The notes beneath the pieces are model-generated. The model was not told the DNA's origin and ran no database searches. It was given only the letters and a program-made list of their open reading frames with translations. Positions 15,980 to 25,589 of a stretch of DNA of 64,000 bases are shown piece by piece; position 1 is the first letter of the stretch; each line of letters opens with the position of its first letter. The position numbers and the translations under genes are program-made. Source of the DNA: Halococcus hamelinensis 100A6 (GTDB lineage: Archaea > Halobacteriota > Halobacteria > Halobacteriales > Halococcaceae); NCBI RefSeq assembly GCF_000336675.1, contig NZ_AOMB01000043.1:34201-98200 (forward strand), given 5' to 3'.

Positions 15980-17242
15980 GTGACCCCCGTCGCGCAGTTC
16001 GCGGTCCCGCTCTCGAACCCCGTCGCGCACATCGTGCTCGCGGGCGCGCTCGGGCTCTTCCTCGGGCTCGAACGCGAGTGGTCGGACAAACCCGCCGGCA
16101 TCCGGACATTCTCGCTGATCAGCCTCCTCGGGGCGGTCTTCACCATCCTCGATTACCCCGAACTCCTCGCGGTCGGCGGCCTGCTCGTCGTCGTTTTGGG
16201 GACCGTACTCGCCATCAGAGGCCTCCGCGACGTGGATTTCGGGCTCTCGCTCACCACCTCGGTCTCGATGCTGGTGGCCTACGGCGTCGGCGCGCTGGTC
16301 GCCGCGGGCTACGTCATCGAGGGCGTGACGGTCGCGGTGGTCTCCTCGCTCCTGCTCGTGCTCAAACGCGAACTCCACAGCTTCGCCGGCGGGCTCTCGC
16401 GGGCGGAGCTCCGCTCGACCACCGAGTTCGCGGTCCTCGCGTTCGTGGTCTATCCGCTGCTCCCCGGTGGCGACGTCACCCTCGGCTCGGGCCGCCTCGC
16501 GGTCGAGATCGAACCCCGGGTGGTCTGGCTGATGGTGGTCGCGGTCGCCGCCATCGGCATCGTGAACTACGCCATCGTGAAGAATTACGGGGGACGGGGC
16601 ATCGCCGTCACGGGTTTCTTTGGTGGTCTCGCCTCCTCGACAGCCGTCGTGGGATCGATGCTCGACGCGGTCCGCCAGCGCCCCTCGGCGGCCTCCTACG
16701 CCGTCGCCGCCGTGTTGCTGGCCGACGCCGCGATGGCGCTCCGAAACCTCGCCATCGTGCTCGCGTTCACCTTTCCGACGGTCCTCGTCGGCGCGTTGAT
16801 CCCCCTGGTCGTCATCGTGATCGGGAGCATCGTGGTCGCCGCGCTCACCGCCGACTGGAACGAAGCCGTCGAGATGGACCTCGACAGCCCGTTCTCCCTC
16901 CGGAACGCGCTCGCCTTCGGCGTGATGTTCGCGGTGGTGGTGGTCGCGGGCGGGGTCGCCCAGGCCGAGTTCGGCCGGATCGGTTTCTACGTGACCGCGG
17001 TCCTCTCGGGTGTGGTTTCGAGCGCCGGCGCGACCGCTTCGACCGTGTCGCTCTATCGCACCGGCAGCCTCGGCTACGAGACCGCGGTGGTCGCCGTCCT
17101 GCTCGCGACGGCGTCGAGCGTGCTCGTCAAGGTCGCTCTCACGATCGCCAGCCCGAACCGACAGTTCGCCACCCGGGTCGCGGTCTGGAGCGGTGTGTTG
17201 CTCGCGGCCGCACTCGTCGCGGCGGTCCTCGTGACGTTATAA
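15980..17242 (+). CDS. MgtC/SapB-DUF4010 membrane protein
   Basis: 420 residues from a GTG start, with roughly twelve hydrophobic helices. The N-terminal part has the MgtC-like signature LGLFLGLEREWSDKPAGIR (about 24-42). The rest is the DUF4010 region, with GFFGGLASSTAVVGSM in the middle. The family is linked to Mg2+ or acid adaptation in bacteria, but the role in haloarchaea is unknown. It ends 6 nt inside the convergent phosphoesterase gene. Confidence 0.8.
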   Translation: MTPVAQFAVPLSNPVAHIVLAGALGLFLGLEREWSDKPAGIRTFSLISLLGAVFTILDYPELLAVGGLLVVVLGTVLAIRGLRDVDFGLSLTTSVSMLVAYGVGALVAAGYVIEGVTVAVVSSLLLVLKRELHSFAGGLSRAELRSTTEFAVLAFVVYPLLPGGDVTLGSGRLAVEIEPRVVWLMVVAVAAIGIVNYAIVKNYGGRGIAVTGFFGGLASSTAVVGSMLDAVRQRPSAASYAVAAVLLADAAMALRNLAIVLAFTFPTVLVGALIPLVVIVIGSIVVAALTADWNEAVEMDLDSPFSLRNALAFGVMFAVVVVAGGVAQAEFGRIGFYVTAVLSGVVSSAGATASTVSLYRTGSLGYETAVVAVLLATASSVLVKVALTIASPNRQFATRVAVWSGVLLAAALVAAVLVTL

Positions 17243-18232
17243 CCCGTTCGACGGGGAGCGGGCCGGCGCGCCCGGGGGATCCCGGGGACGGAGCGCTGTG
17301 CCGTCGTCGGACTCGTCGACCTGCGGGAACCCTCGGAAGTAGCCGTCCTCCGTGGCGGCGACGAACGCCGCCCCACGACCCTGGCCGCCGACGTGGCGGT
17401 AGGCCTCTTCGAGCCCCCGTCGGCCGGCGAGCGGCAACAGCGAGACCGTCGTCCCGCGGGGTTCGACGTGGACGAGCAGCGCGGCGGGCGGGAACGAACA
17501 CGCCGCCGGCGCGATGACCTGGCGAACCCCTCCCACCCGGTCGACTGCCGGCCAGTGGACGTGTCCCGAGAGCACGAGACCGACGCCGTGGCCGGCCAGG
17601 AGGTCCACGAGCGCGTCGGCGTTTCGGAGCCGGTAGTGTGGACTGGGTTCGAGCGCGTCGACGCGTTCGGCCACCCGCCCTACGGGGTGATGACAGACCA
17701 CGACCGGCGTCTCGCACCCGTCGAGCACCGAGTCGAGCCACGCCAGCTGGTCCGCCGAGACCGCCCCCTCGTGGCTCTCGAACAGCGACCCGTCGGAGGC
17801 CGTGTCGATCCCAACGAGATCGACCCCGCCGACGCCGATGACGTACGGTAGCGTGCCCACCCCGTACCGCTTCGCGAACCGTTCGACCGACGGCGTCTCG
17901 TGGTCGTCCATCGCCTTCGGGACGTCGTGGTTGCCCGGAACCGCGACGAGCGGGGCGTCGAGGTCGCCGAGGATCGAGTCCACCCGGTCGAACTCCGCGG
18001 GCGCGCCGTCCCTCGTGAGGTCGCCGGTCGAGACGACGGCGTCGACGCCGAGTCGGTTGGCGCTCGCGACCGCGCCCCGAAGGCGGGCCTCGGTCCGGTG
18101 GAAGACCTTCCAGGTCCCCTCGGCCTCGGGGGTGACGTGCGGGTCGGCGACGACGGCGAACGTGGTCGACCGGCCGGCCGGGCGGGCGAACCGGGCGAGC
18201 ACCAACCCCTCGCCACGTACTGCGTCGTTCAT
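17237..18232 (-). CDS. Calcineurin-like metallophosphoesterase
   Basis: 331 residues. The five metal-binding motifs are present in order: ADPHVT (about 30), STGDLTRDG (about 65), PGNHDVP (about 95), VVCHHPVG (about 180) and SGHVHWPA (about 225). It hydrolyses phosphomono- or diesters, and the 3',5'-cAMP phosphodiesterase-like subgroup is the closest by appearance. The ATG at 18232 is chosen because conservation begins with the following strand, and the longer frame is arginine/cysteine-rich noise overlapping the zinc-finger gene. It is convergent with the MgtC-type gene. Confidence 0.85.
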   Translation of the reverse strand: MNDAVRGEGLVLARFARPAGRSTTFAVVADPHVTPEAEGTWKVFHRTEARLRGAVASANRLGVDAVVSTGDLTRDGAPAEFDRVDSILGDLDAPLVAVPGNHDVPKAMDDHETPSVERFAKRYGVGTLPYVIGVGGVDLVGIDTASDGSLFESHEGAVSADQLAWLDSVLDGCETPVVVCHHPVGRVAERVDALEPSPHYRLRNADALVDLLAGHGVGLVLSGHVHWPAVDRVGGVRQVIAPAACSFPPAALLVHVEPRGTTVSLLPLAGRRGLEEAYRHVGGQGRGAAFVAATEDGYFRGFPQVDESDDGTALRPRDPPGAPARSPSNGL

Positions 18233-18275
18233 CGGGTGCGTGAGCGGTCGTGACGTTTGGACGTGGCTGTGTGGC

Positions 18276-18401
18276 TCACAGCGTCGCACCGACGCCGTCA
18301 TCGTTGAACAACACGCCACACTCCCCACAGCGGCGCTGGTAGCCCGTCATCCAACTCAGCTGGACGTTCTCGCTCGTCTTGCAGATCGGGCAGGATCTCA
18401 T
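18276..18401 (-). CDS. 41-residue zinc-finger microprotein
   Basis: A very short gene encoding MRSCPICKTSENV then a middle stretch, CGECGVLF and DDGVGATL. Two Cys pairs, CPIC near the start and CGEC at about residues 26-29, form a zinc-ribbon-like four-Cys site. It matches the CPxCG-related small zinc-finger proteins known in haloarchaea, some of which affect motility, biofilm or stress. It lies 43 nt upstream of the phosphoesterase start on the same strand and may be co-transcribed. Confidence 0.75.
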   Translation of the reverse strand: MRSCPICKTSENVQLSWMTGYQRRCGECGVLFNDDGVGATL

Positions 18402-18529
18402 GGTGAGTTCTTCGTGCGCACGTAGAGCGTGACTCCCGACCGTCCTTGCTGTGGCGTCCGTACACTCACCATGTCACAGTAGCACACGCTACCGAAACCA
18501 CTACCCCACGTCGAACCCAACGGCGCGCC

Positions 18530-19570
18530 ATGCAGGCAGTCCAGTTCACGGACCACGGCGACCGCGACGTCATCGAGTACGGCGAGTTCCCGGACCCCGA
18601 ACCCGAACCCGACGAAGCGGTCATCGAGGTGAAGGCGGGGGCGCTGAACCACCTCGACGTCTTCACGCGCCGGGGGCTGCCGGGCGTCGACCTCGAGATG
18701 CCACACATCCCGGGAAGCGACGCGGCCGGCGTGGTACGGGAGGTCGGGGAGAGCGTCAGTCGCGTCGACCCCGGCGATAGGGTGGCAGTGACGGCGGGGG
18801 TCTCCTGTGGGGAGTGCGAGTTCTGTCGCCACGGCGAGCACTCGCTGTGTGAGTCCTACCACATCATCGGCGAGCACGTCCGCGGGGTGCACGCCGAGTA
18901 CGCCGCCGTCCCCGCCGCGAACCTCGTCCCGATACCGGACCACGTCGACTGGGAGACCGCCGCGGCCTCCCCGCTCGTCTTCCAGACCGCGTGGCGAATG
19001 CTGATGACCCGCGCCGACATCGAGGCCGGCGAGTCGGTGCTCGTGCTCGGGGCGTCGGGCGGGGTCGGCCAGGCCGCCGTCCAGATCGCCGACTACGCGG
19101 GCGCGGAGGTCTACGCCACCGCGAGCACCGACGAGAAGCTCGACTACGCCGAGGAGTGCGGGGCCGACCACGTCATCAACTACGCCGAGAACGACTTCGC
19201 GAGCGAGATGCGCGAGATGACCGGGGGCCGCGGCGTCGACGTGGTGGTCGATTACGTCGGCCCCGAGACCTGGGACGACTCTACGAAGTGTCTCGCGAAG
19301 GGCGGACGGCTCGTGACCTGCGGGGCGACCACCGGCCCCATCGCCGAGACCAACATCAACCGGGTGTTCTGGAAACAGATCGACATCCTGGGCTCGACGA
19401 TGGCCACCCTGGGCGAGGTCGACGACGTGCTCTCGCTGGTCTGGGACGGGACGTTCGAACCCCGGATCCGGGAGACCCTCCCGATGAGCGAGGCCGCGCG
19501 TGCCCACGAACTCCTCGAGGAGCGCGAGGGGTTCGGCAAGGTAGTCGTCGTCCCCGACAGCGAGCGATAG
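18530..19570 (+). CDS. Zinc-dependent MDR alcohol dehydrogenase / quinone oxidoreductase-like
   Basis: 346 residues of the medium-chain dehydrogenase family. The N-terminal GroES-like domain holds the structural zinc cysteines in CGECEFCRHGEHSLC (about 90-104). The Rossmann domain has LGASGGVGQAAVQIA (about 168-182). The conserved IPGSDAAG comes before. The catalytic-zinc position after HLDVFTR lacks the classic Cys-His pair, so it may act like a quinone reductase. NADP(H) use is likely. Single gene. Confidence 0.85.
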   Translation: MQAVQFTDHGDRDVIEYGEFPDPEPEPDEAVIEVKAGALNHLDVFTRRGLPGVDLEMPHIPGSDAAGVVREVGESVSRVDPGDRVAVTAGVSCGECEFCRHGEHSLCESYHIIGEHVRGVHAEYAAVPAANLVPIPDHVDWETAAASPLVFQTAWRMLMTRADIEAGESVLVLGASGGVGQAAVQIADYAGAEVYATASTDEKLDYAEECGADHVINYAENDFASEMREMTGGRGVDVVVDYVGPETWDDSTKCLAKGGRLVTCGATTGPIAETNINRVFWKQIDILGSTMATLGEVDDVLSLVWDGTFEPRIRETLPMSEAARAHELLEEREGFGKVVVVPDSER

Positions 19571-19702
19571 CACACTGTTCGTATCGGTTCGACGCGCACA
19601 GGCGGGCGGCATCGAGAACGGTACGACATTATCCTGGGCGAACGGTTCTGGATTCTATGGTGCCGTTCATTTTGATGGAAAATCCGGCTTCGATCTGTTT
19701 GA

Positions 19703-19716
19703 TATTAGAACTAATA
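19703..19716. promoter_or_regulatory. Candidate operator upstream of the sugar ABC operon
   Basis: Perfect 6-2-6 inverted repeat TATTAG-AA-CTAATA in an AT-rich island (about 19660-19770). Another GATTAG half-site follows at about 19721. It sits about 30 nt upstream of a TATA-like ATTTAGC (19745-19751), a position suited to an activator or repressor. No regulator gene is adjacent. Confidence 0.4.
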
Positions 19717-19744
19717 CTTTGATTAGAAATATGATCACGAAAGA

Positions 19745-19751
19745 CATTTAG
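19745..19751 (+). promoter_or_regulatory. TATA box of the sugar ABC operon
   Basis: ATTTAGC, 27 nt upstream of the ATG at 19779, suggesting a short or absent leader. Confidence 0.4.
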
Positions 19752-19778
19752 CACGGACTTTCAAATAGCCGATGGATC

Positions 19779-21146
19779 ATGACAGATTCGGACTATTCGC
19801 GGCGAACGTATCTGAGGCGTGCAGCTGCGGCGAGCGCCATCGGAATGGCTGGGCTTGCCGGCTGTACGAGCGGGGGCGATGGAAACAACGGCAACGGAAG
19901 CGGCGGCGGAAACGGGAGCGGCGGCGGCAGTGGGAACGGCAGTAGCGGGAGCGGCGGGGGTGGGTCGGGCGCGGCGCTGGAGGTGCTTCACGGGTGGACC
20001 GGTGGCGACGGGGCCGACGCGGTCGACAAGCTCACGACGATGTTCGAGAACCAACACCCGCAGGTCTCCGCGAACTTCAGGGCCATCGGTGGTGGGGGGA
20101 ACGTCAACCTCAACTCGCGCGTGGCACAGCGGCTCGCGAACAGCGACCCGCCGAGTTCGTTTGCGGGCTGGCCGGGAGCGAACCTCGTACAGTACGACGG
20201 TGTCCTGATGGATATCGGGTCGGTATGGAACCAGGCCAACCTCGCCGACACCATCGTCGGCCCCGCGGCGGAGGCCTCGAAGTTCAACGGGAAGTACGTC
20301 ACGGTCCCCATCGGCTCCCATCGACTCAACAACCTCTATTTCAACAACCAAGTGGTCGAGGAAGCCGACGTCGATCCCTCCTCGATAAGCGACATGGATG
20401 GCTTCGTCAGCGCACTGAAGAAGGTTCAACAGAACACCGACAAGGTCCCACTCTCGAAAGGCATGAAGTCGCCGTTCTTGGGTATCCAGTTCTGGGTCGA
20501 GGTCTTCCTCTCCGAGTTCGGAAAACAAGCGTACACGAAGTACACCCAGGGCAACGGCGACAGGTCGAAGGTCAAACAGAGCCTGCAGGCCACGAAGCCC
20601 ATACTCGAAAACTACATCAATCAGGACGCCTCCACCATCGGCTACACGGAGGCCGCCCAGAAGCTCATCAACGGGGAGGCGGCGTTCATGCACAACGGCA
20701 ACTGGGTGGCGGGGATGTTTCGGGCCGCGGAGGGCTTCGATTTCAACGACGCATGGGGATGGCAGGCGTTCCCCGGAACGGAGCAGATGTACGTCTTCCA
20801 CCTCGATTCGTTCATCGCGCCCTCGAACAACCCCTCGCCGGATGCGACGAAGACCTGGGAGAAGTTCGTCGGCTCGAAACCGGCCCAGGTCCAGTACAAC
20901 AAACGGAAGGGCTCGGTTCCGGTCCGAACGGACGTCGACGGGAGCAAGCTCGGGGAGTATCTCGAGATCACGTACAACGACCTCGTCGACGCACAGGACA
21001 TGCCGCGCACGCTGGCACACGGCCTCGCGGTGCCGCCGGAGACGCTCGGTAACGTGAAGTCCGCGTTCGGGAACAACTTCATGGGCCCCTACCAGGTCGA
21101 CGCCGCCGCTGACGCACTCATGCAAGCCGTTCAGGGGCAGTCGTAA
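19779..21146 (+). CDS. Sugar ABC transporter substrate-binding lipoprotein
   Basis: 455 residues. A Tat signal (SRRTYLRR, residues 7-14) is followed by a lipobox LAGC with Cys29 as lipid anchor. A Gly/Asn/Ser linker runs to about residue 60. The mature part is an extracellular solute-binding protein of family 1 (CUT1), with the typical VLHGWTGGDGADAV start and an INGEAAFMHNGNW ligand-region motif. It resembles glucose-binding TsgA-like proteins of haloarchaea. It is the first gene of a four-gene operon with two permeases and an ATPase. Confidence 0.9.
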   Translation: MTDSDYSRRTYLRRAAAASAIGMAGLAGCTSGGDGNNGNGSGGGNGSGGGSGNGSSGSGGGGSGAALEVLHGWTGGDGADAVDKLTTMFENQHPQVSANFRAIGGGGNVNLNSRVAQRLANSDPPSSFAGWPGANLVQYDGVLMDIGSVWNQANLADTIVGPAAEASKFNGKYVTVPIGSHRLNNLYFNNQVVEEADVDPSSISDMDGFVSALKKVQQNTDKVPLSKGMKSPFLGIQFWVEVFLSEFGKQAYTKYTQGNGDRSKVKQSLQATKPILENYINQDASTIGYTEAAQKLINGEAAFMHNGNWVAGMFRAAEGFDFNDAWGWQAFPGTEQMYVFHLDSFIAPSNNPSPDATKTWEKFVGSKPAQVQYNKRKGSVPVRTDVDGSKLGEYLEITYNDLVDAQDMPRTLAHGLAVPPETLGNVKSAFGNNFMGPYQVDAAADALMQAVQGQS

Positions 21147-21193
21147 CGACACATGACTGCTGGTGAAAACACCACACGTGGGGACCGCTAACG

Positions 21194-22168
21194 ATGCGGA
21201 TTCCGGGCCTGAGCGGTTCTCGCTCGGACGACGACGATGCCGTACGGACCGACGGCGGAGTGCGAACCAATCGTGTCTCGCGACTGCGGTCGATCTCGGA
21301 GAGCGACTTCGTTCGCTCGATGCCCTACTGGTTCGTTCCGTTCGTCATCATGGGGTTTTTCGTCTACGGCGGTATCGGCTGGAACCTCCTCGTCTCGCTG
21401 ACCGACTACACCGGGTTCGGCTCCGCCGACTACGGGGACCTCGACTTCGAGATGTACGTGCAGGCTCTCAGCAGCCCCGACGTCATCGCCGCCTCCCGAA
21501 ACACGTTCGTTCTCCTCGTCGTCTTCACCGCCGTTTGTCTCGTGCTCGGGTTGGCGCTCGCGATCGTTCTCGACCGCCAGATTCGGTTCAAAGAGCAGAT
21601 ACAGACGATCTATCTCCTGCCGATGGCGTTGTCGTTCGTCGTAACGGCGCAGTTCTGGCTCTGGATGTACAACTACAACAGCGGTGTCATCAACATCATC
21701 CTCGATGCGGTCGGGATCGGACGAATACAGTTCATCGGCGATCCCCGGTTCGTTCTCGGTGCCGTCATCTTCGCGCTGATCTGGCAGTTCAGCGGCTACA
21801 CCATGATCGTCTATCTCTCGGGGCTCCAGTCGATCCCGCAGGACCAGTTCGAGGCCGCGGCGACCGACGGCGCGAGCACGGTCAAGATCTACTGGCGAGT
21901 CATCATCCCGCAGCTGAAGTCCGCCTCGGTCAGCGCGGCCGTCGTGTTGATGATCTTCGCGCTGAAGGCGTTCACGTTCCTCTACTCGATGTTCGGGACG
22001 TACCGACCGCCGAACGGCTCCGACATCCTCGCGACGTTGATGGTGCGCCAGGCGTTCAAATTCCAGGAGTGGTCCTATGCGGCGGCCGTCGCGACGTTGC
22101 TCCTGTTGATGGCGCTCGTCGTCATCGGTCCGTACCTCTACTACCAGTACCAGCGGGGGAGCCTCTGA
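21194..22168 (+). CDS. Sugar ABC transporter permease 1
   Basis: 324 residues, six membrane helices after an N-terminal cytoplasmic stretch of about 45 residues (MalF-like). The EAA loop that contacts the ATPase is EAAATDGASTVKIYWRV, about residues 217-233. It lies 47 nt after the binding protein gene and one base before the second permease gene. Confidence 0.9.
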   Translation: MRIPGLSGSRSDDDDAVRTDGGVRTNRVSRLRSISESDFVRSMPYWFVPFVIMGFFVYGGIGWNLLVSLTDYTGFGSADYGDLDFEMYVQALSSPDVIAASRNTFVLLVVFTAVCLVLGLALAIVLDRQIRFKEQIQTIYLLPMALSFVVTAQFWLWMYNYNSGVINIILDAVGIGRIQFIGDPRFVLGAVIFALIWQFSGYTMIVYLSGLQSIPQDQFEAAATDGASTVKIYWRVIIPQLKSASVSAAVVLMIFALKAFTFLYSMFGTYRPPNGSDILATLMVRQAFKFQEWSYAAAVATLLLLMALVVIGPYLYYQYQRGSL

Positions 22169-22169
22169 G

Positions 22170-23087
22170 ATGAGTCGTGGAACGACAGACCGAACGCTGT
22201 TCGACAGGCTTCCCGGCTTCGACCTGTCGCGAGCACTCCTCTATCTCCTGATCCTGTTCTTCGTGGCGTTCTTCCTCGTGCCGCTTGAGACGGGGCTGAT
22301 GACCGCGTTCAAGACGACGCAGGGGGTCACGAACACGCTCCCGTTCTTCCCGCCGCTCGGGGAGGCGTTCACGTTCCAGAAGTGGGTGGACGCCTTCGAC
22401 ATGCTCGGTCGGGGACTCGTCAATAGTATGGTGCTGACGGTCCCAGCGACCCTGCTCTGTCTCCTCTTCGGGAGCACTGCGGCCTACGGCCTCACCCTCA
22501 TCAACTGGCGGGGACAGATCTTCGTTCTCGTCCTGTTCCTGATCGGGATCTTCATCCCCTACCAGGCGGTGTTGGTGCCGCTCTCGCGGTTCTGGTCGAT
22601 GGTGCCGCTCGAAGAGTGGCTCTCGCCACTCTACGTGTTGTCGTTCGTCCAACCCGAACACGCCCAGCTCGTCGAACTCATCATCACCGACGCCGCGTAC
22701 GGCATCCCGATCTGTACGCTGCTGTTCCGGGGGTACTACCTGAGCCTTCCGGGCGACCTCATCGAAGCGGCGAAGCTAGATGGAGCGAGCGTCACCAGCA
22801 TCTATCGCCGCATCGTGCTCCCGCTGTCGACGCCCATGATCGGCGTGGTCTTCATCTATCAGTTCACCCAGATCTGGAACGAGTTCCTGTTCACGCTGAC
22901 CATCGTGGGGAGCGCGGACAGCCCCGCTGCGCCGGTGACGCTCATCCTGTCCGGACTGGGTTCGTCGCTTTCGGGCGTCGACTTCGGGATGCGGATGGCC
23001 GGGGCCTTCATCGCCGCGCTTCCGACCCTCGTCATCTACGTCCTGTTCGCCGAACAGTTCGCCGAGGGTCTGGAGACCGGTGGATGA
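22170..23087 (+). CDS. Sugar ABC transporter permease 2
   Basis: 305 residues, six membrane helices (MalG-like). EAA loop EAAKLDGASVTSIYRRI, about residues 200-216. Together with the preceding permease it forms the membrane channel of a CUT1 importer. It is encoded directly after permease 1 with a single base between the genes. Confidence 0.9.
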   Translation: MSRGTTDRTLFDRLPGFDLSRALLYLLILFFVAFFLVPLETGLMTAFKTTQGVTNTLPFFPPLGEAFTFQKWVDAFDMLGRGLVNSMVLTVPATLLCLLFGSTAAYGLTLINWRGQIFVLVLFLIGIFIPYQAVLVPLSRFWSMVPLEEWLSPLYVLSFVQPEHAQLVELIITDAAYGIPICTLLFRGYYLSLPGDLIEAAKLDGASVTSIYRRIVLPLSTPMIGVVFIYQFTQIWNEFLFTLTIVGSADSPAAPVTLILSGLGSSLSGVDFGMRMAGAFIAALPTLVIYVLFAEQFAEGLETGG

Positions 23088-23163
23088 GAGGATCGCCCAT
23101 CATTAGTCCGAGACCACGAGAACGGAACGTACAGCGAAGAAACAACGAGAACGAGATCAACAA

Positions 23164-24336
23164 ATGGCAAACCTGCAACTAAACGACGTAACGAAAACGT
23201 TCACCGAGGACGACGGCAACGAGATCGTCGCGGTCGACGACCTCTCGCTTACGATCGAGGACGGCGAGTTCCTCGTACTCGTTGGCCCATCGGGATGTGG
23301 AAAGTCGACGACGCTCCGGATGGTCGCGGGGCTCGAAACCGTCACCGACGGGACCATCAGCCTCGAAGATCGGGTCATCGACGACCGTCAGCCGGCGGAC
23401 CGCGACATCGCGATGGTGTTCCAGTCCTACGCGCTCTACCCCCACATGACGGTTCGTCAGAACATGAGCTTCGGACTGGAAGAGAGCACGACGATGCCCG
23501 ACGACGAGATCCGAGACCACGTCGAGTCCACCGCCGAGATGATGGGTATCGAACAGCTCCTCGATCGGACCCCCGGGGAGCTCTCGGGCGGGCAACAGCA
23601 ACGCGTCGCGCTCGGGCGGGCGATCGTCCGGAACCCGTCGGTCTTCTTGATGGACGAACCGCTCTCGAACCTCGACGCGAAGCTCCGTTCACAGATGCGG
23701 ACCGAGCTCCAGCGCATCCAGGAAGACCTGGGGGTCACGACGATGTACGTCACCCACGACCAGACCGAGGCGATGACGATGGGCGACCGGATCGCGATCC
23801 TGAACGGCGGGAAACTCCAGCAGGTCGCCACCCCGCTCGAAGCCTACCACGAACCCGCGAATCGGTTCGTGGCGAGCTTCATCGGCGAGCCCTCGATGAA
23901 CTTCTTCGAGACCGAGCTCCAGGGCGACCGGCTCGTCCACGACCACTTCGAGTACCCGCTCTCGGAGAACGTTCGGAGCAACCTCGGCGATACCACTCAC
24001 GTCACGCTGGGGATCCGACCCGAGGACATCGAACTCGTGAACACGGCTGAGGACGACCACGACTTCCGAACGGTCGTTGACGTGGTCGAGCCCGTCGGGA
24101 GCGGAAACAACATCTATCTCGCGTTCGAGGGGACCGAGAGCGATAGCGGCGAACTCGAAACCGATGATTCCCGGACCTTCGTGGCCACCATCGGCGGACT
24201 TCGCCAGGTCGAGGCGGGCCAGCCCGCGATCGCGCGGATCCCCGAGGAAGCGGTTCACCTCTTCGATTCCGAGACCGGGCGGGCGCTCCGGAATCGGAGC
24301 CTCGACGACGCCGAACTCGTCGAACCCCAGGTGTAG
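23164..24336 (+). CDS. Sugar ABC transporter ATP-binding protein (MalK/UgpC type)
   Basis: 390 residues. Walker A GPSGCGKSTT (about 41-50), signature LSGGQQQRVALGRA (about 140-153), Walker B VFLMDEPLSNLDAK (about 160-173) and the H-loop in YVTHDQTEAM. The C-terminal third is the TOBE/regulatory domain of sugar importers. It energises the transporter encoded upstream. The gene ends 11 nt before the convergent GT4 gene. Confidence 0.92.
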   Translation: MANLQLNDVTKTFTEDDGNEIVAVDDLSLTIEDGEFLVLVGPSGCGKSTTLRMVAGLETVTDGTISLEDRVIDDRQPADRDIAMVFQSYALYPHMTVRQNMSFGLEESTTMPDDEIRDHVESTAEMMGIEQLLDRTPGELSGGQQQRVALGRAIVRNPSVFLMDEPLSNLDAKLRSQMRTELQRIQEDLGVTTMYVTHDQTEAMTMGDRIAILNGGKLQQVATPLEAYHEPANRFVASFIGEPSMNFFETELQGDRLVHDHFEYPLSENVRSNLGDTTHVTLGIRPEDIELVNTAEDDHDFRTVVDVVEPVGSGNNIYLAFEGTESDSGELETDDSRTFVATIGGLRQVEAGQPAIARIPEEAVHLFDSETGRALRNRSLDDAELVEPQV

Positions 24337-24347
24337 CGACCGCGACC

Positions 24348-25589
24348 CTATATCTCCCGGAGGTCGTCGTAGACCGCCCGGAGGCGCGCGCCGTCGCGCT
24401 CCCAGTTGTACTCGTGCTCGGTGGCCCGCCGCCCGTTCGCCCCGAGTTCGCGCGCGAGGTCGGCATCCGCGAGGTCGGCCAGCGCCTCCCCCATCGCCGG
24501 GCCGTCGCCGGCGGGGGCGACCAGTCCGCTCTCGGTTCGGGTGACGACCCGCGCGAGCGGCGCGACGTCGCTCACGAGTACTGGGACGCCCATCGCCATC
24601 GCCTGGAAGAGCTTGTGGGGCACCGTGGTCTCGGTGTGTGGCGTCGAGGCGTGGGGTACGACACAGACGTCGCTCGCGGCGACGTAGCCCGGGACGTCGG
24701 CGAACGGAACCCAACCGGTGAAACGAACCCGGTCGCGAACGCCGAGCGAGGCGGCGAGCGATTTCAGCCGCGCGACGTAGCGTGCGTTGCCCGTCCCCAC
24801 GAGCAGGAGTTCGGCCTCGGGCGTGGTTTCGGCCAGCCGCGCGAACCCCTCGATCAGGCTGTCGAGCCCGCGGTGTTCGGTGAAGTTCCCGATGTAGGAG
24901 ACCACGAACGACTCGTCCGGGTCGAACGGCAGGTCCGGTGCGGTCGCGGTCTCGGGGTCGAAGGCGGTGCGGTCGACGGTGTTCGAGACCACGTCGACCC
25001 GTTCGGGGTCCCCGCCGCAGTCCCGGAGGTAGTGGGCACGGGCCTCCTCACAGACGGTGAGAACCCGGTCGGCGTTCCCGACGGCGTGGCGCTCGGCGCG
25101 TTTCAGCCGCCACGGCGAGAGGAACACGCGCTGGAACAGTGCCTCGAGGTCGCGGGCGATCTCGCGCCAGCCGCGCATCCGCTGGATCTGACGGGCGGCC
25201 TCGGGGTAGTTCTCGTGGAGGTCCGCGACCACCGGGACGTCGAGGCGCTCGCCGCAGACGAGGCCGGTCCGAACCAGCGGCAGGTCGTGGACGTGGATGG
25301 CGTCGATCGGGCGGGCGGCGTCGAGGGTCAGCACCGCCCGCTTCCACGCCGGGTGGACCTGCGTCGAGACGTAGCGTACGCCGTCGAACAACCCCGAGAT
25401 ACCGTCGAACATCCCGTTCGCGGGGAGCCGTTCGACGTCGATACCGTCGACGCGGTCGAAGGTCGGCTGGCTCGCGTCGCCACGACACAGCAGGGTGATC
25501 GAGTGGCCGGCACGGGTCAGCGCGGCGGCTTCCTTCTCGACGCGGATGTCCGGCGGAAACCGTTCCGGGAGGAGCATACAGATGTGCAC
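24348..25589 (-). CDS. GT4-family glycosyltransferase
   Basis: 413 residues with a GT-B fold. A GTG start at 25589 gives MHICMLLPERFPPD, the expected first strand with its Gly-free loop. An in-frame ATG five codons further is possible. The nucleotide-sugar domain has VSYIGNFTEHRG (acceptor/donor hinge) and HKLFQAMAMGVPVLVSD near the C-terminus. Its N-terminal half closely resembles the gene at 29879-31138 (FDGVRY then VHPAW), so the two are paralogues. Likely cytoplasmic assembly of a surface polysaccharide. It opens the polysaccharide locus. Confidence 0.85.
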   Translation of the reverse strand: MHICMLLPERFPPDIRVEKEAAALTRAGHSITLLCRGDASQPTFDRVDGIDVERLPANGMFDGISGLFDGVRYVSTQVHPAWKRAVLTLDAARPIDAIHVHDLPLVRTGLVCGERLDVPVVADLHENYPEAARQIQRMRGWREIARDLEALFQRVFLSPWRLKRAERHAVGNADRVLTVCEEARAHYLRDCGGDPERVDVVSNTVDRTAFDPETATAPDLPFDPDESFVVSYIGNFTEHRGLDSLIEGFARLAETTPEAELLLVGTGNARYVARLKSLAASLGVRDRVRFTGWVPFADVPGYVAASDVCVVPHASTPHTETTVPHKLFQAMAMGVPVLVSDVAPLARVVTRTESGLVAPAGDGPAMGEALADLADADLARELGANGRRATEHEYNWERDGARLRAVYDDLREI

